Source of the DNA: Sphingopyxis macrogoltabida
GTDB taxonomy: Bacteria; Pseudomonadota; Alphaproteobacteria; Sphingomonadales; Sphingomonadaceae
NCBI RefSeq assembly: GCF_001314325.1
Contig: NZ_CP009431.1
Span: 87,241 to 151,240 of the forward strand
Length of the DNA stretch: 64,000 bases
Direction: 5' to 3'
Of the stretch, positions 27,501 through 34,498 are shown piece after piece. Numbering within the stretch: the stretch's first letter is position 1; each line of letters begins with the position of its first letter. The translations under genes and the position numbers were made by a program. The notes beneath the pieces were generated by a model that was given only the letters and a program-made list of their open reading frames with translations, made no database searches and had not been told where the DNA came from.

Positions 27501-27619
27501 TCGGCGCCCTTCCCGCCCCATTCGCTGAGCTCAGCAGGGCCATCGCCGACATAGTAGTCGTCCTTGGCGAAGTAGTTTGCCGCGCCGCCGGCTGACGCGA
27601 CTGATGCGACCGACAGCAT
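24593..27619 (-). CDS. MobF-type conjugative relaxase/helicase (TrwC/TraI family)
   Basis: 1008 residues. The N-terminal relaxase domain has the tyrosines in KDDYYVGDGP (22-23) and the HUH metal site His145, His156 and His158 (FQHDTSRALDPQNHTHAV). The C-terminal half is an SF1 helicase with Walker A GVAGAGKTT and VLVLDEASLV. It should nick one strand at oriT, remain covalently attached, and unwind the plasmid during transfer. Its start is one base after the stop of the 31-residue gene upstream, so translation is coupled. It marks the element as self-transmissible or mobilisable by the MOBF route. Confidence 0.93.
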   Translation of the reverse strand: MLSVASVASAGGAANYFAKDDYYVGDGPAELSEWGGKGAEALGLAGPVAKDDFEKVLDGKLPDDTVVNGNANRRSGIDLTFSMPKSASLLAQLGGDKRILDAQLSAVKATMAYLEKHYAQARDRSRNANGEGVVTGKLLYALFQHDTSRALDPQNHTHAVIAAMTQDKDGNWKALWNGEIWKNNTVLGSIYNAALRTNLEKLGYETQITGKHGQFEIKGVARDVIEAFSQRRLTILATAEKLGKSANDTEALREITKRTRDPKLNPDDKLALRQKWAKRAAGLGFDAKALVEQARERGSEGRESPLGSPQRVQETLSALRDSVKLYTRPADTLTTNGLQRITLTPTQLRTEMATASAIRIIGERETSWTRGDLVKTALDLGVKGVTADGVEARIGVLVADGRVLEGKSDRLDSRPEKYTTPEHVEIERATLANVAAGKGAGQAIIEAAEAPGRLRQVAGTHDLNAEQIAAGTLAIASKDRTVVIQGVAGAGKTTIISAIASVAHQEGREVIGLAFANKMVSDLRTGTEIRGPDGEIVRREIAARTVSSFVNEHLRPALAGSGPKFEASREALRGKVLVLDEASLVANKPMNDLLTIANRLGVEKLVMIGDRAQLQPIEAGKSFSLIQSDNPAMARIDTSLRQRTEHMKEAAGLVRAGMFKESFASLGERVVEAGADHLKVTAQKWLELSPDDRERTAIYSSGRAARGELNRMVQQGLKAEGAIQGEGLRITTLLPAHATREELRYASTYSKGQLLEVTRQNAPGGLVRGRYDVEGVDAKGRVMLRDESGKLIKFDPAAIDPSDKRDALRLSEKHKETIYEGDKIRWTEKDDARGLMKSEEARILGIRDGIVTLENKAGETVKLKQNDRMLERIGLAYAINMHQAQGDTRDMAIGEMHSSARHLSNQRLALVMMTRVRDDITIVTNDRDRLLAQIDRNPGDKTSALETLGEKQVEAKRSAREAGEFRPTIPDHLRAPEDRQASASRIDPASLRATPQLDVPERNIERSR

Positions 27620-27620
27620 C

Positions 27621-27716
27621 TCAGGCTACCCTTGCCTGTTCGCGCCGGAGCATCGGCCCGGCACATTGCGCGCAGAATAGGGGGCACACATGGCAGGTCT
27701 GTCCTGCCGCGCTCAT
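27621..27716 (-). CDS. 31-residue four-cysteine microprotein between traD and relaxase
   Basis: ATG 27716 overlaps the TraD stop (ATGA) and the TGA at 27623-27621 sits one base before the relaxase ATG. The peptide contains TCHVCPLFCAQC, a C-x2-C-x3-C-x2-C arrangement suited to one zinc or metal ion, followed by a basic tail (MLRREQARVA). The exact fit between two overlapping genes argues that it is translated, either as a functional metal-binding peptide or as a coupling reading frame. No family was recognised. Confidence 0.6.
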   Translation of the reverse strand: MSAAGQTCHVCPLFCAQCAGPMLRREQARVA

Positions 27717-30109
27717 CGCCCAAGCTCCTGATCATCGTCAATGGAAGGGTCCTGACGGCTCTGCCTTTCGTTTCCGATGCCGCGCATGTTCTCTTTGGAA
27801 AGCTCGCTTTCCTGCGCGTCTGCCCTGCTATTCTGCGCTCGCCCCTTTGGCCCTTCGATCTTAGCCTGCGCGCCGCGCTCTTCGCTGTCGCGCATGGCAA
27901 GGTTCTGCCGCTCGCGCTGGTCCTTCTTGCCAGGGCGGTTATAGCCATACAGCTCCCCTTGCGCTGGCTTTCGCTCGAAGTCTGCCCGCTCCTCTTCATC
28001 CTCAATCTTGCGTGTTACCTCCTCCCCGGTCAGCTCGCGCTCAGGGTTCAATGGCCCTTCGATCGCCTCCCTCAGTTGCTGCGCCGCCCGCTCAGCCTCA
28101 CTCAGCGCGACCTCTTCGCGATCCTTCCGCTCCTTAGGCGCCATGTCAGGTTGTGCGCCTTCCCTATCCCCACCCCCCAATTCCGCGCCATCCCCGGACG
28201 GTGGTGTGTATTCGGCGGCGCGCATGTCGGTGACACGCTCGAAGCCTTTTGCGCGGGGTTCGTAATCTTTCCACGTCAGCCTGATCCGGGCAGCGGGGAA
28301 GCCGTCCGGGAATTTCACGAACCCGTGCATGCTGGGCAGGTCGCTGATGTCGACCGGCATGACGAGTTCTTCGACGTTGGTACGGGGCGTGATCGTCGAG
28401 GCGTCGCGGTTGTCATTATAGCCGTAGGAATAGGCTTCATCCATGATTCGGACCTGACGGTTGCCGATGAACTCGGAGCATCGCCGCGACGTCTCGGGAT
28501 CGGCCGTCTTGAGGATCAGCTTGGTGCCCGCCAGCGAGGCCAGATTGGTAGCCCCGTTCTCGCCATAGGTTTCTTCAAGCTTGTCGAAGGAATGCATGCC
28601 AAGCACGAAGGCGCCGCCAAACGCGCGCGCGGTCTGAAGGCCATGATCGATCGCCGGGAGACGATGCAGCGCATGGACCTCGTCGATGAGAAACCAGGTG
28701 CGCAGATCTCGGCTCCGTCCCATGTGGAACAGCGCATTGACGGCTAGGTCCATCCAGAGGGTCAAAAGCGGGCGATTGAGGACCAGGTCCGGATGCGTGG
28801 AGGTGATGAAAAGGATCGATCCTTCCTTGACCTTGGTGGTCATCCAATTCTTGATCGAGAAGCCGGTTTCGCCCGGAGGCGGTTCTGGCAGGAAGCGGAA
28901 GACATTCGCATTGGCGATGAAGGTCGTACGGATCGACTCTGCCATTTTGGCAGCGGCGGGCGACATCATCGGCCCTGCAATCGTGCCCTCAAGTTGAGCA
29001 TGGATCGTCTTCAGATCCGACTGCATCAGGAAGTAGGAAAGCGCGCCATTTGAGCGCACGCCCATCTTGATCATCTTGACGCACATCTCAACGAACAGGG
29101 TGCGCGCCGATTTCTGCCAAAAGTCATCTTCCGCGCTGTGCCCACTAGGAACCAGCGCCGTCGCGGCGCTCATGAATTCGGCATAATTGTCGCAGTCGTT
29201 GAAGATCGACCATGGCACGCAGCGGCGGTCCATCGGGTTGAGGATGATGTCCGTTTCGGGATCATAGAAGCTTTCGACGAAGGTGCCGGTCAGATCGAAA
29301 ATCACGCAGCGATGCCCGCGTTCGCGCGCCTGCGTGACGATCTTTTTCAGCTCAGTCGTCTTGCCAGCACCGGTCGTACCGATGAACATCGCATGGCTTT
29401 GCTCAAGACGCCATGGAACCGGCACACCTGCCAGACGGTAAGGCGCATGCAGACCCGCGCGGACACGGTCCTTCAAAGGCTCTGCGAGGATCTTATCGGG
29501 GTCTACTGCTGGCCGGCGCTTGCGGCACTCACTGACATGCGCTTTCCAATTATGAGTGGTGATGGCTTGGGCCAGTTCGCTGTGTGTCACAAGGACGGCC
29601 CCACGCTCATGGCGCTCGGTCAGAATGTCGGTGCCACGTCGTTTCGAAAAGTCGACGAACCAGACGGTCAAGGGCACGCAGATAAAGGCTGCACCAAGAC
29701 CCGCAGAAATGCTGACCTGCACAGCCTTGGCCCACGCCCTTTCCACTGCAGGATGATAGGGCACCATGGACATGGTGCCTTGCACCATCTGACCCGATGG
29801 AAGCGTCAGGTTCACAGGCTTGTTAGGATTGAGCTGCACCCATCCCCAGGCCTCGGCGTAGAGCTTCATCAGCACGAGCTGAACCTCGTGGTTCTTGAAG
29901 GTCAAACTGACGAGGATGCACAGCAGTAGAACGGCAGTTCCGACCCAGACGTAGAGGGGCATTCTGATGCCCGCCCAGGTCATCAGGATTTCATGGTGGA
30001 ACAGCTGCGATCCGCGCGTAAAATTGCCTGCGTTCCGCTTCACTTTTCCGCGCGCGGAAGCGTGGGTGAGAGTGGCAGCTTTTTTGCTGAACCGGATGTC
30101 TTCAGCCAT
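27713..30109 (-). CDS. traD: Type IV coupling protein TraD
   Basis: 798 residues. Two N-terminal membrane helices (VWVGTAVLLLCILVSLTF and VSISAGLGAAFICVPLTVWFV) anchor it in the inner membrane. Walker A GTTGAGKTT lies near residue 245 and Walker B TWFLIDEVHALHR near 450, as in TraD/TrwB ATPases. It links the relaxase-DNA complex to the type IV secretion channel, which is not encoded in this window. The C-terminal 150 residues are highly charged and low in complexity, a common region for cargo contact. It overlaps the ribbon-helix-helix gene upstream by 8 bases. Confidence 0.92.
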   Translation of the reverse strand: MAEDIRFSKKAATLTHASARGKVKRNAGNFTRGSQLFHHEILMTWAGIRMPLYVWVGTAVLLLCILVSLTFKNHEVQLVLMKLYAEAWGWVQLNPNKPVNLTLPSGQMVQGTMSMVPYHPAVERAWAKAVQVSISAGLGAAFICVPLTVWFVDFSKRRGTDILTERHERGAVLVTHSELAQAITTHNWKAHVSECRKRRPAVDPDKILAEPLKDRVRAGLHAPYRLAGVPVPWRLEQSHAMFIGTTGAGKTTELKKIVTQARERGHRCVIFDLTGTFVESFYDPETDIILNPMDRRCVPWSIFNDCDNYAEFMSAATALVPSGHSAEDDFWQKSARTLFVEMCVKMIKMGVRSNGALSYFLMQSDLKTIHAQLEGTIAGPMMSPAAAKMAESIRTTFIANANVFRFLPEPPPGETGFSIKNWMTTKVKEGSILFITSTHPDLVLNRPLLTLWMDLAVNALFHMGRSRDLRTWFLIDEVHALHRLPAIDHGLQTARAFGGAFVLGMHSFDKLEETYGENGATNLASLAGTKLILKTADPETSRRCSEFIGNRQVRIMDEAYSYGYNDNRDASTITPRTNVEELVMPVDISDLPSMHGFVKFPDGFPAARIRLTWKDYEPRAKGFERVTDMRAAEYTPPSGDGAELGGGDREGAQPDMAPKERKDREEVALSEAERAAQQLREAIEGPLNPERELTGEEVTRKIEDEEERADFERKPAQGELYGYNRPGKKDQRERQNLAMRDSEERGAQAKIEGPKGRAQNSRADAQESELSKENMRGIGNERQSRQDPSIDDDQELGR

Positions 30110-30401
30110 GATGCTCTCGCACGTTGGAGAGCGCCTGAGCGATCAGGTGTTCGGCATCAGCCGGATATTGCTCCTGAACGATGAGCGAGAGCGCGAGCTG
30201 GGTATGCTCGAGGATAGTGACAGCCCGCTCGGCGTTGAGCGACAGTCCCGCCTTCAGGAGGGGAATGCCCACTTCAAGGGCAATGCGGATGGCTTCAGAC
30301 CGCGAGACACCGCGGCTTGTCGCAAGTTGATCGACGACGTCGATCATCCTTGGGCTGAGCGTTACACCGACGCTCTGGAACTGTTTCTTTTCCACTACCA
30401 C
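30102..30401 (-). CDS. Ribbon-helix-helix DNA-binding protein, relaxosome accessory candidate
   Basis: 99 residues. VGVTLSPRMIDVVDQLATS and GVSRSEAIRIALEVG fit the beta-strand plus two-helix pattern of CopG/TraY/MobC proteins. As first gene of the traD-relaxase operon, next to a repeat-rich intergenic region, it is well placed to bind oriT and to repress its own operon, as TraY-like and TrwA-like proteins do. The binding site is not known. Confidence 0.7.
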   Translation of the reverse strand: MVVEKKQFQSVGVTLSPRMIDVVDQLATSRGVSRSEAIRIALEVGIPLLKAGLSLNAERAVTILEHTQLALSLIVQEQYPADAEHLIAQALSNVREHHG

Positions 30402-30946
30402 ACCTTTTCAGGCGTGGTTCGTCTATCGCAGGTTCGAGTATATAGCGCTGCATCGCGCTTGCCAAGAGTCTCGGCGATGCAGCCCGGTGCAGCGCTATGG
30501 TATTGGTTTTTCGGTGCTTTATTGTAGCCGTTAGCATCCTGCAGCCGACTGCACCGCTCCAATTCTGAGCAAGATGTCAGCTAACCAATTGTGAAATATG
30601 CAGAACCTCGCTGCATCAGCCTACCGCGCAGCGGTGTACGGTGTGCATAAAATTAGGGACTTACGCCCTGTGCTAGGTCCAGTGCCGTAGGGGGATCACT
30701 AGCCCAGCTGGTTGTCCAGTGGGATTGCGCCGGCGAGCCTGACTCGCGAACTGACCACAGATGTTATGTCCGCCTACAGCGGGAGCTGTGGGACGACAAT
30801 GGCACCTGGTTTGGCCATGGCGATGCCTCAATCGGGCCATGCTCCGCGACGAAGTGGCGCGATAGCAGCAAGCAAAAAAATGCCTCGAACAGACCCTGCG
30901 ATTGGTGCATCTTCGCATGGTCTTTCAAGGCTTGGAGGAATGCGCA
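30402..30946. other. Non-coding region, candidate origin of transfer
   Basis: 545 bases without a convincing gene between the transfer operon (leftward) and a small rightward gene. The left part, 30442-30498, is dense in inverted repeats; GCTGCA words recur beyond it. A TATTGT word at 30520-30525, followed by AGCC, faintly recalls MOBF nic regions, but this is weak. Position beside a ribbon-helix-helix gene and MobF relaxase is typical of oriT. Confidence 0.5.
30442..30498. repeat. Nested inverted repeats with competing pairings
   Basis: ATAGCGCTGCA (30442-30452) is perfectly complementary to TGCAGCGCTAT (30488-30498). The overlapping GCTGCATCGC (30447-30456) is perfectly complementary to GCGATGCAGC (30474-30483). 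The left arm can thus pair with either right arm but not both, giving two alternative hairpins. This suits a relaxosome site or operator. Confidence 0.8.
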
Positions 30947-31111
30947 ATGGTGTCGAAACTTGAACGCGAACGGTCTGCCCTGGCAGCAGCGGAAAAGGAG
31001 CTGGAAGAGCGCAGGCAGAAGCTCGCAGAGCTTGAGCGTGAGGAAGCAGAGCGAGAGCTAAATCGGCTGATCAAGAAGGTCGGTCAGGATACGGCGATTG
31101 CCCTCCTGTAG
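30947..31111 (+). CDS. Small coiled-coil protein with early amber stop
   Basis: 54 residues from ATG 30947 with GGAGG 8 bases upstream. Nearly all of it is a charged helix (RSALAAAEKELEERRQKLAE), ending QDTAIALL at a TAG. In the same frame beyond the TAG the sequence continues LAVKVKPKVAISALEKLGG to a TAA at 31169-31171, still compatible with helix. The simplest reading is a 74-codon gene truncated by an amber mutation. Small coiled-coil proteins near transfer genes are sometimes called TraC-like or DUF6437; that label is tentative. Confidence 0.6.
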   Translation: MVSKLERERSALAAAEKELEERRQKLAELEREEAERELNRLIKKVGQDTAIALL

Positions 31112-31219
31112 CTGGCCGTCAAAGTGAAGCCAAAGGTGGCGATTTCTGCCCTCGAGAAGCTTGGCGGGTAAGGTCTAATTATTGTCGAGTTGGGCGGCGA
31201 TGACCACCGCCCTGTCTCG

Positions 31220-31471
31220 TCAAAACTCGTCGGCCATTTTGCCGGTCGCGGTGTAGACGATCTGGTCGATCAGGTGCATCGGCAGCTCGCCATAATCTCC
31301 TTCCTCGATGAGGATGTACCCGTCCCGGGTTTCGACGACATGGACGTCGAAGAAGGTGTGGTATGAGCGCCGCTCAGCTTCCAGCGTTTTTTCATCAAGG
31401 GCGATGATGTTGGGGTTGATCTGACGAAGCACTGAAACGTCTTCTTCGTAGCTTTCCGTTGTGTAGCACAT
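31220..31471 (-). CDS. Small acidic hypothetical protein
   Basis: 83 residues from ATG 31471, which has AGGAGG 10 bases upstream; an upstream ATG at 31543 has no site. The protein reads as mixed alpha/beta with VHVVETRDGYILIEEGDYG. No family was recognised. It is a single gene with a 293-base leader region upstream. Confidence 0.6.
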   Translation of the reverse strand: MCYTTESYEEDVSVLRQINPNIIALDEKTLEAERRSYHTFFDVHVVETRDGYILIEEGDYGELPMHLIDQIVYTATGKMADEF

Positions 31472-31764
31472 GACCTTGCCTCCTGGCGCTTGGCGGCTCG
31501 TCCGCCATGCCATGAAACAGCGCCCCGTCAGTGTGCTGGTCACCGGAGCGAAGCGGAGGCTTGACCGCTAATTTTTCGATGGTGCGGAAGCCGGCGCAGC
31601 ACGGCTTCTCGGTCGGGAAATTAGTGGTTGACCAGTATGCTGGCGGGGTGCTCATGGCGATGGTGGTGGACGTGCCTGCGGCAGGAGGCATGCGTTCCCA
31701 GCGACTTCGCGAAAGCTATGTCCTGGCACGTGGCTGTTCGGCATTGGCGTGACCCAGGCGGCAT
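31472..31764. other. Intergenic region, no gene seen
   Basis: About 290 bases between the gene at 31220 and a terminator. Reading frames here lack ribosome sites and look like chance frames. No strong repeat was noticed. Confidence 0.5.
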
Positions 31765-31803
31765 GAAAAAAGGGCGCCGCGGCAACGTGCCGGGCACCCT
31801 TTT
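31765..31803 (-). terminator. Bidirectional intrinsic terminator
   Basis: AAAAGGG and CCCTTTT flank a GC-rich stem containing GGCA-ACG-TGCC, with A-run on the left and T-run on the right, so it can work on both strands. It lies about 100 bases after the stop of the minus-strand gene at 31902. Confidence 0.75.
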
Positions 31804-31901
31804 CCACCTCGATCCTGCAGGAGGCTGTTTGCAGATCGAGCTTTAAACATGGCGACGAGTTCAGCCGGTTCGTGGCTGCTTGTGAACGGCTGTCCGGATA
31901 G

Positions 31902-32468
31902 TCATACGGTCCATTCGAGCAGTGGATGTTGCTCTCCACAATCGGTGGCGGCGATGAACGCGAGGCTTTCGAAGAGCGGAGTGATTCCTGCCTTGACGAA
32001 AGCCGCGTAAGTCCGGTGATCCTCGAGCGCTGTTCCGAGCTTCTGGAGGGACAATTGGCCAGATTCATTTGCATGGCGGCCAAGAGAGGTGAGCACCTTA
32101 GCCGCAAGGTCGCTGCTCATTGTGATGTCACCTACCAGAGCGATGTGTTCACTAACGCGCATCGTGATCGGCGCATCGCATTGCTGGTGCTCGATCCGCA
32201 GCATTCGCCCAAGAAACTGGGCTTCCTCGACGATCGCGATCATCTCCGGACGATGGTCGAAGCATGATGCGAACTCGGCGATGGCAAGCGCGTTGGCATT
32301 GATCTCGAAGTTCAGGGGCGCGGCCAGGAATTCGCCTGGATCTGCATCGATTGTACTGTTGGCGGTGTGCAGTCTGCGCATCAGCGCGGCGAGCTCTTGC
32401 GGGCGTATCTGAGCCGGTACCGAATGGAGCCTTGTCTCGATATCCTTGACGCGGAATGTGACGAGCAT
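31902..32468 (-). CDS. Hypothetical plasmid protein with purine-tract leader
   Basis: 188 residues from ATG 32468 with AGGAGG 6 bases upstream. It is a soluble, mostly helical protein (VTFRVKDIETRLHSVPAQIR, PQELAALMRRLHTA). No family was recognised. It has the shared purine-tract leader at 32498-32516, and an 8-bp hairpin encloses its ribosome site and reaches into the start codon, so initiation may be controlled by RNA structure. Confidence 0.65.
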   Translation of the reverse strand: MLVTFRVKDIETRLHSVPAQIRPQELAALMRRLHTANSTIDADPGEFLAAPLNFEINANALAIAEFASCFDHRPEMIAIVEEAQFLGRMLRIEHQQCDAPITMRVSEHIALVGDITMSSDLAAKVLTSLGRHANESGQLSLQKLGTALEDHRTYAAFVKAGITPLFESLAFIAATDCGEQHPLLEWTV

Positions 32469-32492
32469 CTTTGCCTCCTGTCGCTGCTCGTC
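32460..32492 (-). promoter_or_regulatory. Hairpin enclosing ribosome site of the 31902-32468 gene
   Basis: GACGAGCA (+ strand 32460-32467) pairs perfectly with TGCTCGTC (32485-32492). The 17-base loop contains the AGGAGG site and one arm includes codons 1-3. When folded, the start would be partly hidden. Confidence 0.6.
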
Positions 32493-32497
32493 TCCTC

Positions 32498-32516
32498 CAT
32501 CCCCCTCTCCTTTCTC
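32498..32516 (-). promoter_or_regulatory. Purine-tract leader motif, copy 1
   Basis: Reads GAGAAAGGAGAGGGGGATG on the minus strand, about 30 bases before the ATG at 32468. One of eight such tracts in the accessory array. Confidence 0.6.
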
Positions 32517-32711
32517 ACTTCCTGAGCTTGTGGCTGAATGCCCACAAGGGGTCTCGTCCAGCCTGAGGATTTCCGGTCGGCCCATTGTCCGGATACAGCC
32601 GCTGGCGCGGCAGCGATGCCCGCAAGATGCGAAGCATCGAGCACGGGCAATGCGCGCCGGGCCAAGGTAAAAGTGCGGCTGATACATTCAGGGATCGCGA
32701 TGCTCGCGGCA

Positions 32712-32746
32712 GCGGGCGAAGGGGGTTCGATGCCCCCAGAGCCCGC
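32712..32746. other. Two-tier hairpin resembling a tRNA T-arm
   Basis: GCGGGC (32712-32717) pairs with GCCCGC (32741-32746), enclosing GGGGG (32721-32725) paired with CCCCC (32733-32737) and a 7-base loop TTCGATG that fits the T-loop consensus. No acceptor, D or anticodon arms are found, so this is not a tRNA gene; it may be a relic or a structured RNA element. Confidence 0.45.
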
Positions 32747-32753
32747 CCCTTGC

Positions 32754-32796
32754 GCAAAAGAAGAACGGAAGGCCCCGGCATAAGCCGGAGCCTTCC
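32754..32796 (-). terminator. Intrinsic terminator of DUF2493 gene
   Basis: On the minus strand GGAAGGC-TCC-GGC-TTAT-GCC-GGG-GCCTTCC forms a long stem, followed by a T-rich stretch (GTTCTTCTTTT). It begins 10 bases after the stop of the gene at 32806. Confidence 0.82.
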
Positions 32797-32805
32797 GAAG
32801 AGCGC

Positions 32806-33798
32806 TCAGCCGAAGGTGCGCGAGCGCGTTTGCCCCTGATCGCTGATGCGGCGAATGTGCAGCGGCACGCCAGCCTGACGGAGGCGCTGTGCAAGGTTCG
32901 ACTGGATGCCGGATCCTTCTCCGATGATCGCTTCAACCGGGTTCAGTTTGACGATGCTCTCGTTGCGCAGGAACGGAGCGCGGTTGCCGTGGCGCTGGTC
33001 GGGAACGAACAGGATCGTGTTGACCCCGTTCTGCTGCGCCCATGCACCCGCCATGGCGTCGACGCCCTTGCGCATGCCGGTCGTGCCCAGGACCATGTTC
33101 GGGATCCGGGACTTGATGTCGTCGAGGATTGCCCAGATCATCGCGAAATCGTGCCAATCCTTTTGGCCACCTGACACGATCACCAGCGGGCCATCGGGCT
33201 GGAATTGCGCCCTGCGATCCTTGGCGCGTGCTGCGAGGAAATCGCGTGCCTGCACCTGGCTTGCGGTCACCCCATTCTTGCTGACTTGCGATCCCCGTGC
33301 GGCTGTGAAGGGGCGACCGGTTTCGACGCGGTAGACGTCAGCTGCATGATCGCGCATCGCCTCGAGCGCTTCCCGGCACCCTTGCAGTGTCTGGCAGAGC
33401 TGTTGTGTTTCCTCGAGCTCGACAGCGTAGATTTCCGAAGGGTCGAAGTGGCGTGCCATTTCGCCCAGCTTCTTTGCAGCATCGTCCTCGCGTCCTTCAG
33501 CCAGGCGTGCGGTCATGTGAAAGGAGTTGACCATGCCCCAGGCGAGCTGCTGCGCGAATTCTTCCATGCGCGTGTCCTTGAGGACATCGAAGATCGTTCC
33601 GATTGCCATCTCCACGGCGCGGCGCGCCATGTCGGGATCCGGCATCTCGGCGGCGATTGGAGCCTCGATGATGTTGAGCTTGGCCAGATCGCTGTGTTCA
33701 AGAAACGCCCCGTCGTAGGATTCCGTGATCCCTTCACGTGCATCGGCGAGATTGATCCGTGCCTGAGCCAGATCTGCGAACGAGTTGAAAACAGTCAT
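32806..33798 (-). CDS. DUF2493 (YspA/SLOG-like) plasmid protein
   Basis: 330 residues from ATG 33798, with GGAGG 5 bases upstream. The last 130 residues form a Rossmann-like SLOG domain: PLVIVSGGQKDWHDFAMIW, VLGTTGMRKGVDAMAGAWAQ and KLNPVEAIIGEG, the DUF2493 signature for binding a nucleotide-like ligand. The N-terminal 190 residues are helical and acidic. DUF2493 proteins are frequent on alphaproteobacterial plasmids and their role is unknown. It ends at a clear terminator, so it may be a single-gene unit. Confidence 0.85.
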   Translation of the reverse strand: MTVFNSFADLAQARINLADAREGITESYDGAFLEHSDLAKLNIIEAPIAAEMPDPDMARRAVEMAIGTIFDVLKDTRMEEFAQQLAWGMVNSFHMTARLAEGREDDAAKKLGEMARHFDPSEIYAVELEETQQLCQTLQGCREALEAMRDHAADVYRVETGRPFTAARGSQVSKNGVTASQVQARDFLAARAKDRRAQFQPDGPLVIVSGGQKDWHDFAMIWAILDDIKSRIPNMVLGTTGMRKGVDAMAGAWAQQNGVNTILFVPDQRHGNRAPFLRNESIVKLNPVEAIIGEGSGIQSNLAQRLRQAGVPLHIRRISDQGQTRSRTFG

Positions 33799-34498
33799 AA
33801 TAGCCTCCGATTTTTGAAATCGTCCCCACATTGGGAACAGCCAAAAACCCATCGGGCCGGGCGAACCGTGTCAGGGACGGCGAGCTCGTCTCGCCGCCGC
33901 CATGGCGGGCGTGGGGGAACCGATTTTCTGCCAAGCGTGGCGCGAGCGCAGCGAGACAGCCGCGATTGCTGAAAATTGGGGGGACCGCGATCCTTGACCA
34001 AGGGGCGGCCGCCGATAGGTTTCGGCAGGTGTTCCTGTGTGTGTGGAAGAGACGTTCCCGCCCTCGAGCAGGTGAGACGAAGGTAGGGCTGGTCAGGCGC
34101 TTCAGCGCCACACCGGGCCGCCCCTTCGGCCCTGCGCAGGGGTTACAGCGGGAACACCGCGATTCCAGACTGCCGGCTTCGATGGCAAAGCCGAAATGCC
34201 TGAGAAGAAAACCTTGGTTGATTGCACAGACCGGTGCTCCCAATCGGTGTGAAGCTGTACTCAAGGAGCTGCAGTTTCCCCCGACTTTTCAACTTGAAGT
34301 CGGCCCAGCGACTGTTGTCACGATTCGCCTGATCGATTACAACGGGAAGCGCTCCCGGCAGGAGCATGACGCCCGTCTCCAAGCCAAGCTGTCGATCAGC
34401 ACTGCCGCGATATCTCACGATCCCTTGCAACATGTTGTTCGGGCTTGAGTGCTGGTGGTTGACGGGCGACGCTACATTTCAAGCCGCGGAGAACAATC
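33799..34498. other. Intergenic region, no gene assigned
   Basis: 700 bases between divergent genes. A frame of 88 residues from ATG 34182 to 34448 exists but has no ribosome site and no recognisable family. The left part is very GC-rich. Promoters of the flanking genes must lie here; TTGACG about 48 bases before ATG 34499 could be a -35 element, with no clear -10. Nothing else was seen. Confidence 0.4.

Noticed and set aside
30529..30540. ATCCTGC resembling a MOBP nic site
   Set aside because: The relaxase is MOBF, so this consensus is not expected to be used; the word is short enough to occur by chance.
33831..34448. + strand frame of 205 codons in the 33799-34498 gap
   Set aside because: No ribosome site, atypical residue mix and no family; the last 88 codons remain possible but unsupported.
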